Assembly (NCBI GenBank): GCA_964562575.1
Contig: CAZLTY010000009.1
Coordinates: 1-36,495 of the forward strand
DNA length: 36,495 nucleotides
From: SG8-4 sp964562575
Lineage (GTDB): Bacteria; Planctomycetota; Phycisphaerae; Sedimentisphaerales; Anaerobacaceae
Direction of reading: 5' to 3'
Positions 22,964 to 32,718 of this stretch are shown piece after piece. How positions within the stretch are numbered: the stretch's first letter is position 1; the number at the start of each line of letters is the position of its first letter. Both the position numbers and the translations under genes were made by a program. The notes beneath the pieces were generated by a model, which was not told where the DNA came from, made no database searches, and saw nothing but the letters and a program-made list of their open reading frames with translations.

Positions 22964-25828
22964 CTATCGGTCCAGCTTGACCACAACGTAGGGTGCTTGC
23001 CTTTCCATGTCCGGATAGATCGCTCCGTTGCCGTTACTATCCATAACCTCGATCAGGTACATAAAGTCGTACTTGGCATCGACGTCCGGGCCCGGAACGA
23101 TCGTTTTGTACTGGCTGTCTATGCCCGTCTCGGCCATCTCGAGCGTCTTGTAGTCTTGGAACTGAGTCACGCTGCGATAACGCAGACGCACCCATTTAAC
23201 ACCGGCGGTGTCGTTCACCCGGGCGGTAATACTCAGTGGCTCGACCGCAGGGGCGCCAGTGACGTGTTCGTGCTTGACCCGGGGCGCCTCGTTATCGACT
23301 GTCACGGCCACCGCAATCGGTTCGATTCTCGCCCGTTCGCTCCTGCCGCTAGCCTCGATAAGGTAGTTCAAGCCCGCTGTCACATCTTTGGCCTTGATCG
23401 TCGTGCGATATACGCAGGGTCTGCTTTGCTTCATGTCCATCCACACGTAATCGCCCTGTCCGCTACGGTAGCCGACTCTCACATTGCTCGCGGGCTCGGC
23501 GGCGCTTACCGTCGCACGAATCGCCAGTCTCTTGCCGGGTCGCGCTTTGCGAATCGGCACATGTGCAATCTTGATCTTACCGGCAGTTATGCCCGGCTTG
23601 AAACTTCTCCGTTGCGCACGGAGCTTATCCAGTCCGGCGTTTAGTTTCGGCAATTCGTCGCGCCAGTGGCCCGTCAGGTTGGCGCTTGCTCGGCCCATCA
23701 TCAGATTCTCATGGTAGATGTTGCCGGCAGATTCGACCAGCTTGTTCCAGGCGCCGATTGCATCGGCCTCGTGCCTTATGGCATCATCGAGAGCGCTGAT
23801 GTCACCGCTATGCTTGAACAATGCATAGCTCAGGCCCGCCCTGGCCCTATGAGAATGGTAGAGCGCAAGATGAGCCAGTATCTTCAAATCCACGATCGTG
23901 GAATCGAATTCTTTGTTTCTGTGCTCGCCGATTCTTTCCTCGGCCTGCCCGACAAGGCCCAGGACGTCCTTCGAGATTTGCGCAAACCATCGACTCGATT
24001 CTTCCGGTGAAAACTGGGCCGAATCGATTCGATCCAGGCGATACTTGGCCGCGTTGTCGATGCTCAAAAACTGCTGCGTGTCACTGGGCAGGGCTTTGGC
24101 GTATTCGGGCAGATCTTTCATTCGCTGTTTGCCCACCCAACCCCTGGTCGTGGGGAACATGTTGTAGGGATATGTATACGCTACGATACGCGGCAGAATC
24201 TTGCTGGCACGGTGAAGCGCCCGTTCGATATATATGCCGGCGTCTTTGCCGAATCGTTTTTGAAACTGGCGTCGCCAGACTTCTGCGGGCGTCTTCGGGT
24301 TGTAGCCGAGGCGGCCGAAGACCTGGAAGAAATGCCAGTACCGTTCGAATTCCCAGTCGTAATACCGGTGCTCAGGCTTGAGCAATTCGAAAGGCTTCAT
24401 CTCATGAGGATGGTCCTGCATCTTTGTCGCCATTGGCTCGGTCACCTCGAAGCCCTCACCGTCATAGAGGTGCGTGCTCTCGGCAAAGCGCCTGACATAC
24501 TCGGGATCGCCCCAGAGCAACACCCGGGTGGTTCCCCCTGTCCACAGGCGCCAGTGCATCTTGTATCTCTGCGGGTAACCCAGCAGATCAGCGTAGCCAT
24601 GCCGCCTGTCGTGCTGATTGCCCGGATGGATGTGGGTCGGATGAAACGGCAATCCCATCTGCTCCATCCAATACTTGGTGCAAATCCTCATGTTCACATC
24701 CATCTCCACGGCCTTGTCGATCAGCGAATCGGGGAAGTTCTTCGCCCGCGCATCGAATCGGACGTTCGGAGCGTGCTCGTTCATAACATGATAGACATTC
24801 TCCCAGAAGCCGCCCATCTCGGTCCTCTTTAGTCCCGACTCGCCGTGCATGCGAAACTGAATCGCATCCAGGTCCGGTACGAGCTTGAGAAACTTCGTCA
24901 GAGCAAGCGTCGTGTAGACGGTCAGATTATCCGCGGTCAGACCCCACACTATACCCTCGGTGGGTTTTCCCGCGCGATCCCTGGGTCCCTGCACGCCGCC
25001 GCGATAGATATGGTCCCAGATTCCCAGAGTGAAATTCAAACCGCGCTCATGTGTCATATCGATGATCCTGTTGAGCGCCTCCAGATTCCTGCGCTGCTTA
25101 TCTCTGGTGATCCCCACGACCTTGACATCGGGGAATTCATCGAGGTCGGAGAAATAGGGATAAGGCGGCGAGAAGTATCCCCAGTTTTCGTAGCCGAAAA
25201 GCAACGCGAATGTGTTGAAGCGATTGGCCGCCAGCATGTCGAGGTATCTTGCCCAGTAGGCCTCATCGTAGAAATAGCTCTCGAAGTTCCCCTGGTGCAT
25301 CGTATATTTTGAAAGCGCCCGCTCGGCGACCGCAGGCTTTTCCTCTGCGTTGCGGACCTCGCTGAGCGGATTCCTCGCGTCCTCGGCCCATCCGATCCTC
25401 TCGGCAACATCCAGCAGACCGTACATCAAACCGCGATCATCCGCCCCGGTGACAAGCAGTGTCTTGCTGCCTTTCAATCTCATGTGCCGTATCACGAGCG
25501 ACTCGGGCTCCTTGGGTTTGGCGATGTTGCGGCCTGTGAGCAACTTGCCCGCGGCTCCCGGTCCGTCGCTGATCCCACTGACAATCAGAATTGAACCGCG
25601 CGAGCTTTCTATAGATGTTGTTTGTTCTACTTGAAGGCCCCTGGCCTGCAGTGCCAGTTGCACTTTGCTCACTCCATGGCGCGCAGCGGGCCCCATTTTC
25701 GCATCCGTAACCAAGAAAACCGTTGAGTTCTGTGCCGCCTGCAAATTGCAGGCGGCGGCAAGAAGCAGACTCGCGGCCGATACAATGAGAACAACGGGCG
25801 GACAGTCGAACCTTCGCTTGTGTGTCAT
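22964..25828 (-). CDS. Large secreted putative glycoside hydrolase with GH20b/GH67N-like N-terminal domain
   Basis: 954 residues from ATG 25828, chosen because GGAG lies 7 bases upstream and a signal peptide follows at once (VVLIVSAASLLLAAA, likely lipoprotein-like AAC or plain cleavage). Residues about 40-165 resemble the small alpha/beta domain that precedes the barrel in GH20 and GH67 enzymes, with GSILIVSGISDGPG and GADDRGLMYGLLDVAERIGW. The next 400 residues read like a TIM barrel: YLDMLAANRFNTFALLFGYE, GLNFTLGIWDH, LDAIQFRMHGESGLKR (a candidate acidic pair) and MRICTKYWMEQMGLPFHPTH. A helical region and beta-sandwich-like C-terminus follow. It probably acts on a uronic-acid or amino-sugar polysaccharide outside the cell. 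I cannot name the family with certainty; the reading that it is a glycosidase is an inference. Confidence 0.65.
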   Translation of the reverse strand: MTHKRRFDCPPVVLIVSAASLLLAAACNLQAAQNSTVFLVTDAKMGPAARHGVSKVQLALQARGLQVEQTTSIESSRGSILIVSGISDGPGAAGKLLTGRNIAKPKEPESLVIRHMRLKGSKTLLVTGADDRGLMYGLLDVAERIGWAEDARNPLSEVRNAEEKPAVAERALSKYTMHQGNFESYFYDEAYWARYLDMLAANRFNTFALLFGYENWGYFSPPYPYFSDLDEFPDVKVVGITRDKQRRNLEALNRIIDMTHERGLNFTLGIWDHIYRGGVQGPRDRAGKPTEGIVWGLTADNLTVYTTLALTKFLKLVPDLDAIQFRMHGESGLKRTEMGGFWENVYHVMNEHAPNVRFDARAKNFPDSLIDKAVEMDVNMRICTKYWMEQMGLPFHPTHIHPGNQHDRRHGYADLLGYPQRYKMHWRLWTGGTTRVLLWGDPEYVRRFAESTHLYDGEGFEVTEPMATKMQDHPHEMKPFELLKPEHRYYDWEFERYWHFFQVFGRLGYNPKTPAEVWRRQFQKRFGKDAGIYIERALHRASKILPRIVAYTYPYNMFPTTRGWVGKQRMKDLPEYAKALPSDTQQFLSIDNAAKYRLDRIDSAQFSPEESSRWFAQISKDVLGLVGQAEERIGEHRNKEFDSTIVDLKILAHLALYHSHRARAGLSYALFKHSGDISALDDAIRHEADAIGAWNKLVESAGNIYHENLMMGRASANLTGHWRDELPKLNAGLDKLRAQRRSFKPGITAGKIKIAHVPIRKARPGKRLAIRATVSAAEPASNVRVGYRSGQGDYVWMDMKQSRPCVYRTTIKAKDVTAGLNYLIEASGRSERARIEPIAVAVTVDNEAPRVKHEHVTGAPAVEPLSITARVNDTAGVKWVRLRYRSVTQFQDYKTLEMAETGIDSQYKTIVPGPDVDAKYDFMYLIEVMDSNGNGAIYPDMERQAPYVVVKLDR

Positions 25829-25867
25829 TTGCAGTCTCCAAGTTTGAATCAATTGCGGATATCTTCT

Positions 25868-25967
25868 NNNNNNNNNNNNNNNNNNNNNNNNNNNNNNNNN
25901 NNNNNNNNNNNNNNNNNNNNNNNNNNNNNNNNNNNNNNNNNNNNNNNNNNNNNNNNNNNNNNNNNNN
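25868..25967. other. Assembly gap (100 N)
   Basis: Exactly 100 undetermined bases, the standard filler for a scaffold gap of unknown size. It removes the promoter region of the glycosidase gene and the 5' end of the HzsA-related gene. Linkage across it depends on the scaffolding. Confidence 0.99.
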
Positions 25968-28900
25968 AGGCTCTGCTGGCCAATCCCCTGCTGGACTTCG
26001 AGAGGTTATTGCTGATCAAGCGCAAGCCCCTGGGCGATCCCCGCCGATCACACGAGCCGATCAGAGGGATAGGCCAGTTTGTTGGAATGCCGCAACAAAG
26101 TTCATGGCAGCTCCACACGATGAAAAACACCGACGGTTGGGACAACGAAATCTGTGTTCTTTCGCCGGTCCGAACCGACGGGCGGATTACCACTGTGTAT
26201 CGACCTTCCGAGGGAAGACTCACCTCCGAGATGGACCTGCACTTCGATGCTGAGAAGGTGATGTTCTCCATGCCCGACGAAGGCAAGCTCTGGCAGGTCT
26301 ATGAAGTTGACATTCACGGCGGAAATCTGCGTCGTCTCTCGCCGTCAAATCAGATTGACGTGCACAATTTCGATTCATGTTACCTGCCGAACGATAAGAT
26401 ATCATTTATCTCAACCGCACCTTTCCAGGGCGTGCCGTGCAATGCCTCGGTCAATGTCGGGATGGCCTATCTGATGGATGCCAACGGCGCCAATGTCCGC
26501 CAGCTTTGTTTCGAGCAGGATCACAACTTCTGCCCCACGGTTATGAACGATGGCAGGATTCTCTATTTGCGATGGGAGTACACCGACATCCCGCACGTCT
26601 GGGCGCGATTCCTATTCGCCATGAATCCCGACGGCACGGGGCAGAGAGAGTACTACGGCAGTGGCGGGTACTGGCCCAACGCGATCTTCTACGCCCGGTC
26701 CGTTCCCGACCATCCGACAAAGGTAGTTGGTATTGTGACAGGTCACCACGTCGGGCGGGTCGGCGAGCTTGTTCTCTTCGATCCGGCGCTTGGCCGCAAT
26801 TCCGCCGACGGTGTCGTCCAGCGAATACCCGGCTATGGCAAAAAGGTCGAGCCTCTTATTGAGGACAAGCTGGCGATGGAATGCTGGCCCAAGTTTCTTC
26901 ATCCCTGGCCGCTCAGCGAAAAGTATTTCATCGTGGCGTGCAAACCTAGACCCGAGGATCTCTGGGGCATCTATCTGGTCGACGTTTTCGACAACATTCT
27001 TCTGCTCAAGGAAGTAGAAGGCTACGCTCTGCTCGAACCTGTCCCGTTGCGCAAGATCAAGAGGCCGCCTGTGATCGCCGACAGGACTGACCTGAGCCGC
27101 CAGGACGCACTCGTTTATCTTGAGGATGTCTATAAAGGCCCGGGCTTGAAGGGCGTCCCGCACGGAGCGGTGAAGAAGCTGAGACTGTTCACCTATCACT
27201 TCGCATATCACAAAGTGGCGGGGATCAACCATCGCGTGGGCGCCGACGGACCATGGGAACCGAAGCGTATCCTCGGCACGGTACCTGTCGAAAGTGACGG
27301 TTCTTCGATGTTCCGCATCCCGGCCAACACGCCGATCTCTATCCAGCCGCTCGATGCCGACGGCAAGGCCCTGCAGTTGATGCGAAGCTGGATGACGGCC
27401 ATGCCGGCCGAGATCGTCTCCTGCATCGGCTGTCACGAGAAACAAAATGCCGGTCCTCCGAACCAAAAGACTATCGCCTCACTTCGTCCGGCTTCGGAAA
27501 TCGAGCCGTGGTATGGCCCATCCAGAGGCTTTAGCTTCAGACGCGAGGTCCAGCCCGTCCTGGACAAGTATTGTCTTTCGTGCCATAACGGAAGCGACCG
27601 CCATGATGATGCGGAGATTCCGGACCTGCGCGCCCACCAGGGCAGGTACATTGCTTATAGAAACGGAGATTCGAGAGCGAGGATAATCGAGGGGGTAGCA
27701 AGGGAAGAGCTGCTGCGGCGATACGGCGGCGTGTTCGATCCATCCTATATCACGTTGCGCAGCTTCGTCAGAGTCGGAGGGCTTGAAAGCGATCTGCGCC
27801 TGCTTTCGCCGGGTGAGTTCTGCGCCGATACAACCGAACTAGTCCAGATGCTGACCAAGGGCCATCACGGTGTCAAACTCGATGCCGAGTCCTGGCAGCG
27901 CATCATGACCTGGATAGATTTGAATGCGCCTGCTCACGGAACCTGGCGGGAGGTCGTCGGTCTGGAGAAGACGCGAAAGGACCACAGGCGTCGTCTCGAC
28001 CTGCGCAAACTTTACGGAGGAAGTATCGAGGATCCGGAAGTCTACCCGGCGATGGCGCAGGCCAAAGTCGTGCAGGTAAATCCCGAACCGATACCGAAAC
28101 GAATGGTCGAGGTCCCAAGGCTTTCCGATTGGCCATTCGGCCCGGCCGAGGCCAAACAGCGGCAGGCAGGCGCGGGGTCGGTCCGCAAAGTTGTTGATCT
28201 CGGCAACAATGTTGGATTGGAGCTGGTTCGCGTGCCGGCGGGCCGGTTTGTCATGGGTGAGACAGACGGCAATCGAGATGAGCAGCCGCTTGCCGCGGTG
28301 AAGATTGACCGGGCCTTCTGGATGAGCAAGTTCGAGGTAACCAACGCGCTATATGCAAGGTTCGATCCTTCACATGACAGCAAGTACGAGCACAAAGGAA
28401 GCTGGATGTTCAACGAGTGGGACCTCGGCTGGGATTTGAATGCTCCCGATCAGCCTGTCGTCCGCGTGTCGTGGGAGGAAGCAAGAGCGTTTTGTCAATG
28501 GCTCTCGGCCAGAATCGGGCTGAAGGTGTCACTGCCGACCGAGGCACAATGGGAATGGGCCTGCCGGGCGGGCACGGACACTCCCTTGTATTACGGCGAC
28601 CTGGACGCGGATTTCTCAGCCTTTGCGAACATGGCGGACTTCACCATGCACGAACTTGTGTATGATGCGAGAAATCAGTTTTCACCCGATCTGGTGCCGA
28701 GAGATGCCCGATTCGACGACGAGGAACTTGTGGCGACAAACGTCGGCAGCTATCTGCCCAATCCGTGGGGACTGCACGACATGCACGGCAATGTCTGGGA
28801 GTGGACACGATCTGCGTACAGACCTTATCCATACAACTCCGGCGACGGCAGAAATGACCTGGCCGATGCAGGCGGTAAGGTCGTTCGCGGCGGCTCATGG

Positions 28901-29035
28901 TACGACAGGCCCAAGCGTTGCAGATCGGCCTTTCGCCTGAGCTACCCAGCCTGGCGCAAAGTCTACAATGTTGGCTTTCGCGTAGTCATCGAACCGGATG
29001 CCGCAACCCGGCGGTTCGCGATAAAGACGCCTTAA
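25968..29035 (+). CDS. HzsA-related dihaem protein with C-terminal formylglycine-generating-enzyme-type domain (5' end lost in gap)
   Basis: The first full codon after the gap is at 25970; 1021 codons remain. The first half is a beta-propeller of the TolB/HzsA type (FDAEKVMFSMPDEGKLWQVYE, split as FDAEKVMFSM; ILYLRWEYTDIPHVWARF; AMNPDGTGQ). Two c-type haem sites follow: CIGCH (27422-27436) and CLSCH (27572-27586). This combination is that of proteins related to the hydrazine synthase alpha subunit, widespread in planctomycetes and not in itself a sign of anammox. The last 280 residues form an FGE/SUMF1 domain: LVRVPAGRFVMGETDGNRDE, FEVTNALYARF, LPTEAQWEWACRAGT, HDMHGNVWEWT and VVRGGSWYDRPKRCRSAFR. 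Only one of the two copper-binding cysteines of true FGE is visible, so sulfatase activation is doubtful. It converges with the patB gene, overlapping by 4 bases. Confidence 0.85.
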
Positions 29036-30171
29036 TCAGCCACAGCATGTTTCATCCGGTCAAGAGCTTCCAGCAGAATCTCTCGTGGACAGCCAAAATT
29101 CAATCGTACATAACCTTCTGCCTGAAAATGCCTGCCATCGGACAACCCTACGCCGGCTCGCTCGAAAAAAAGTGCCGGATCTGAGACTCCCAGTTCCCTG
29201 GCGTCAATCCAGGCCAGATATGTCGCCTCGACATTGTCCATCGATAATCGCGGAATCTGTTCATTGATGAATTCCTGCACGATGTTCCTGTTGCCGCGCA
29301 GGTAGTCAATCAGTTCGGCTCTCCAGTCTTCACAATTTCTGTAGGCAGCCAGGCAAGCGGCATATCCCAGCGCATTGGCATTGGGGATGATTTCCATGCG
29401 GTTCTTGATGAAAGTCCCTCGCAGACGCTCATTTGGAATAATTGCGAAGGCACAGTTTAGGCCGGGAAGATTGAATGTCTTGCTCGCACTCATCAAGGTA
29501 ATCGTTCTGGCGGATATCTCCTCACCCAAAGTTGCGGTTGGAACGTGTTCGGCGCCGTCGAGTATCAAATCGCAATGTATCTCGTCAGAACATATAGTGA
29601 TGTTGTGTTTGACGGCCACCTGTGCAACAGTCTCTATTTCCCGGCGACTGTACCTCCTGCCGACCGGGTTGTGGGGATTGCACAGAAGCAGCAATTTTGA
29701 TCGTGATGATATTTCGCTCTCAAACCTTTTGAGATCGAAGGTAAACAAACCCTTTTCCCGGCGCAGCGGGATTGTCTTGAGCTTCTTTCTGCTCAGCTCC
29801 GGGGCGGACAGAAAAGGCGGGTACACCGGCGTAAAGGTCAGCACTTGGTCCCAATCATCCCCAAACGCCCGGCACGCAACATTCAAGGCCGGCACCAAAC
29901 CGGGCAACCATACGATCCACGAGGGATGTACCTTCCACCGATACTTTGCCTCAAGCCAGCTAACGACAACTCCCACCAGTTCGTCACCCGGGAGGCAATA
30001 GCCGAATATTCCATGGTCCACACGCCTGTGCAACGCCTTGAGAACCGGTGGAGGAGCCTGGAAATCCATGTCGGCGACCCACAGAGGAATCACGTCCCGA
30101 CTCTTGTACCTCTCCCATTTCAGACTGCCGGTATTGCGCCTGTCGAAGAGCCTGTCGAAATCGAATTTCAT
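29032..30171 (-). CDS. patB: PLP-dependent C-S lyase, MalY/PatB family (cystathionine beta-lyase type)
   Basis: A 379-residue fold-type I enzyme. The PLP lysine is K231 in SASKTFNLPGL; CNPHNPVGR and SDEIHCDLIL are family-defining cofactor-binding stretches; the N-terminus has IPLWVADMDFQAP, seen in nearly all MalY/PatB members. It should cleave cystathionine to homocysteine, pyruvate and ammonia. The start lies 2 bases after the stop of the methyltransferase gene, so it is the last gene of the hdr-met operon. That context makes homocysteine supply for methionine synthesis the best guess; a cysteine desulfhydrase or regulatory role as in E. coli MalY is also possible. Confidence 0.88.
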   Translation of the reverse strand: MKFDFDRLFDRRNTGSLKWERYKSRDVIPLWVADMDFQAPPPVLKALHRRVDHGIFGYCLPGDELVGVVVSWLEAKYRWKVHPSWIVWLPGLVPALNVACRAFGDDWDQVLTFTPVYPPFLSAPELSRKKLKTIPLRREKGLFTFDLKRFESEISSRSKLLLLCNPHNPVGRRYSRREIETVAQVAVKHNITICSDEIHCDLILDGAEHVPTATLGEEISARTITLMSASKTFNLPGLNCAFAIIPNERLRGTFIKNRMEIIPNANALGYAACLAAYRNCEDWRAELIDYLRGNRNIVQEFINEQIPRLSMDNVEATYLAWIDARELGVSDPALFFERAGVGLSDGRHFQAEGYVRLNFGCPREILLEALDRMKHAVAD

Positions 30172-30173
30172 GG

Positions 30174-31130
30174 TTACGTACTTCTGCTTTGCTGGCAGAA
30201 CTTGCCCATCAACATCATCGCTTCGTTCATCCTCTCGGCCGAACCGTCCATCTTTGCAAAGGCATCCACCATCTTGGTCAACTCAGGATCGGCTTCGATC
30301 GTCCCGTACCTATGAGTTGTATTGACGATGGCGGCATCAAGTCCGTACTCCATTGCCTTTGCGACGTAAGCCCGGCAGACGCCGACCTTTCGCGCCGGAA
30401 GATCACGGAAACAATTGCTCACCCCGAGCGAAAAATGCACGCCCTCCATTTCCGGATCGCTCTTGACTCTCTTAATCGTCTCGAACGCCCGGTACGTGTA
30501 GCCCGGCACACCCGGCTCCATCGGCATGTCTATCGCCAGCGGATACACGGTAGAGTCGAAAAAGATCTCCTCCGGCGCGAATCCATATTTGGCAGAAGCC
30601 TCGGCAAAGATCTCTGTTGCCAGACAATACAACTCATCGACCGAATGCGCGCCGCCCGCGCCGCCCGGTTTGTCTTCACTTACTAAAAGACCGACGAAGG
30701 AATAATCGTATTGCTTCTTGACTGGCAGCATATTGTCCATCGTATAAGTCTTGATCGAATTTATGAGAGGCTGGCCAACCTCCTCCTCGGTATTGTACCA
30801 CTCTTTCAGACCGGCTTTGAGGACATCATCGTCGCTGCTGTCGATGCAGACGGGCACACCGCCGGCCCATTGGCGGACGAGCCGAACGTATTCGACCATC
30901 ATATCGACGGTAACCTGCGGATCATTCTCGCCGAACGCATCCAGGTTGACCGCGATATAGTCTGCGCCGTCGGCCCGCTGCGATTCGATCAGCGCTCTGA
31001 TGTATTCGAGGGGCTCTGATGCCGACGAATAGGCATCGGGCCCGAGTGAGGCCAGTTGCTTCATTACCTTGCCGGTCCTGGGGATTGATGCGTGGATCGC
31101 TTCGCCTATGGTGATCAGAGTTTTACTCAT
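30174..31130 (-). CDS. Methyltetrahydrofolate methyltransferase, pterin-binding family (AcsE/MtgA-like)
   Basis: 318 residues with the pterin-binding barrel seen in corrinoid methyltransferases. Visible pieces are TLITIGEAIHASIP at the N-terminus, GADYIAVNLDAFG, VPVCIDSSDDDVLKAGL, PLINSIKTYT, FFDSTVYPLA and FSLGVSNCFRDLPAR, the last two close to AcsE-type methyltransferases. It should move a methyl group from methyl-H4folate to a corrinoid protein. The upstream metF makes that substrate. I prefer ATG 31130, preceded by AGGTG at 5-base spacing; GTG 31136 would overlap metF by four bases. At 318 residues it is longer than typical AcsE (about 260). No corrinoid protein is in the window, so the acceptor could be a split methionine synthase or the Wood-Ljungdahl corrinoid protein. 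Confidence 0.82.
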   Translation of the reverse strand: MSKTLITIGEAIHASIPRTGKVMKQLASLGPDAYSSASEPLEYIRALIESQRADGADYIAVNLDAFGENDPQVTVDMMVEYVRLVRQWAGGVPVCIDSSDDDVLKAGLKEWYNTEEEVGQPLINSIKTYTMDNMLPVKKQYDYSFVGLLVSEDKPGGAGGAHSVDELYCLATEIFAEASAKYGFAPEEIFFDSTVYPLAIDMPMEPGVPGYTYRAFETIKRVKSDPEMEGVHFSLGVSNCFRDLPARKVGVCRAYVAKAMEYGLDAAIVNTTHRYGTIEADPELTKMVDAFAKMDGSAERMNEAMMLMGKFCQQSRST

Positions 31131-31132
31131 TG

Positions 31133-32053
31133 TCACACCTGCGGACGAGGCAGCAAACCGGCTTGCTCCAGGATAACGGGCGTGATGCTCTCCCAGCCTA
31201 TCGGCATGAGATGAATGCCTGAGACTCCCTCCATACCTTTAATCTGCTCAATCATCTCGATGCAGATCTTGACTCCTTCTTCTTTGGGATCTTCGGCCGA
31301 TTCCATCCGCGTTATGAGTTCATCCGGTATGCTCATCCCGGCGACGTTGTTCTTCATGTATTTGAGCGCCCTGTGCGAACGAACCGGCGTCAGCCCGGCC
31401 AGTATATAGACCTTCTTATGGAGACCCTCGTCGACAACCATCTTCATCCAGTCGGCAAACTTCTTCATGTCGAAGATGCATTGTGTCTGGATGAAATCGG
31501 CGCCGGCATCGATCTTCTTGGCCAGACGCATCACTCGAAATTCGAAGGGATCGGCAAAAGGATTTGCAACGGCGCCTATGAACAGCTTCGGCTCGTGCTC
31601 CTTTATTTCATCGCCGCAGAGAAACTGCTTATCGTCCCTCATCTTCTTGACCAGTGCGATCAACTGCATCGAATCAACATCATAGACATTTTTCGCATCG
31701 GGGTGGTTTCCGAATGTTTGATGATCGCCCGAAAGACAGAGTAGATTCTGAATGCCGAGGGCCGCGGCTCCCAAGATGTCACTTTGCATGGCAAGTCGGT
31801 TTCGATCTCTGCAAACCATCTGGATAATCGGTTCGACCCCGCACGATAGCGCGATGGCGCCGGCTGCGATGCTAGACATCCTTACTATGGCAGTCTGGTT
31901 ATCGGTGATGTTGGCGCCGTCGACATTGCCGATACAGTGCTTGGATTTCTTCTTTATAGCCTCAGGATTGGCATTTTGCGGAGGTCCCAGCTCTGCGGTT
32001 ACCGCGAATTCGCCTGCTGTGAGAACCTTCTCCAGTCTGCCTGCTGATTTCAT
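31133..32053 (-). CDS. metF: Methylenetetrahydrofolate reductase
   Basis: A 306-residue MetF. Characteristic stretches are FAVTAELGPPQNANPEAI, DGANITDNQTAIVRMSS, MVCRDRNRLAMQSDILGA, NLLCLSGDH, FIGAVANPFADP and GADFIQTQCIFDM. The enzyme reduces methylene-H4folate to methyl-H4folate with FAD. It overlaps the metV start region by four bases and stands in an operon with hdrABC and mvhD, as in Moorella, where MetF receives electrons through MetV instead of directly from NAD(P)H. That physical complex is established for the acetogen and inferred here from gene order. Confidence 0.93.
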   Translation of the reverse strand: MKSAGRLEKVLTAGEFAVTAELGPPQNANPEAIKKKSKHCIGNVDGANITDNQTAIVRMSSIAAGAIALSCGVEPIIQMVCRDRNRLAMQSDILGAAALGIQNLLCLSGDHQTFGNHPDAKNVYDVDSMQLIALVKKMRDDKQFLCGDEIKEHEPKLFIGAVANPFADPFEFRVMRLAKKIDAGADFIQTQCIFDMKKFADWMKMVVDEGLHKKVYILAGLTPVRSHRALKYMKNNVAGMSIPDELITRMESAEDPKEEGVKICIEMIEQIKGMEGVSGIHLMPIGWESITPVILEQAGLLPRPQV

Positions 32054-32718
32054 AACATCGCCTCTTCGAACTTGACTTTTCGTTGCCCTGCGTCGGTGCT
32101 CGTTCGCCAGTCTTTGGGCTGGCGAACAACCTTGAGATTCTCGAGTTTGTTCAGCTTCTTCAGCCTGTCATAGATCAACTGCCATACGCAATCCGTATCC
32201 TTGTCGACTTCACATACTCCATTAGACGATCCCCCGCAGGGGCCGTTGAGCAGTTTCTTGGCACAGCGAGCGATGGGGCAGATCCCGCCGGTCCATTCCA
32301 GCACGCAATTTCCACAGCCGGCACATCTTTCCTCCCAGAGAGCATGCTCCACAGGGTAGCCCATGAACTTTGTATTCTGTCCCGGGATTGTTATCGTCTC
32401 TTCATGCCTCTCGGACATCGTCTGAACACCCACTCCGCAGGCTATCGACAGCACGGCTTCGACCGATTCGAGCTCTTTCTTGAGCGCGTCAATAAACTCG
32501 AATTCACACTGCCGCTCCGGGCTGCATTCGACTATTTCTATGGGCTTGCCCTCCTTCTTTCGTGCAATCTTTATCTGAGAAGCCAGGAGCTCGACCGCCT
32601 TTGCGCCGCCGGAAAAGCATATGGTGACACATCCGCCGCAGCCCATCAGCATTATCTTCTTGTAATCTTTTATCGAATCGAGTATCTCTTCGAGCGGTTT
32701 TCGATCGGCTACAATCAT
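32050..32718 (-). CDS. metV: MetV-type partner of methylenetetrahydrofolate reductase
   Basis: 222 residues with the cysteine pattern of the MetV family (also called MTHFR C-terminal domain proteins): MLMGCGGCVTIC at the N-terminus, then ERCAGCGNCVLEWTGGICPI and CAKKLLNGPCGGSSNGVCE. These would bind iron-sulfur and zinc centres. In acetogens MetV forms a complex with MetF and links it to the Hdr unit. Start and stop overlap the neighbouring hdrB and metF genes by four bases each, so expression is coupled. The call is based on motif order and genomic context. Confidence 0.88.
   Translation of the reverse strand: MIVADRKPLEEILDSIKDYKKIMLMGCGGCVTICFSGGAKAVELLASQIKIARKKEGKPIEIVECSPERQCEFEFIDALKKELESVEAVLSIACGVGVQTMSERHEETITIPGQNTKFMGYPVEHALWEERCAGCGNCVLEWTGGICPIARCAKKLLNGPCGGSSNGVCEVDKDTDCVWQLIYDRLKKLNKLENLKVVRQPKDWRTSTDAGQRKVKFEEAML

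Noticed and set aside
25970..29035. Evidence for anammox from the HzsA-like gene
   Set aside because: No hzsB or hzsC follows, an FGE domain is attached, and HzsA-related proteins occur widely in planctomycetes that do not carry out anammox.
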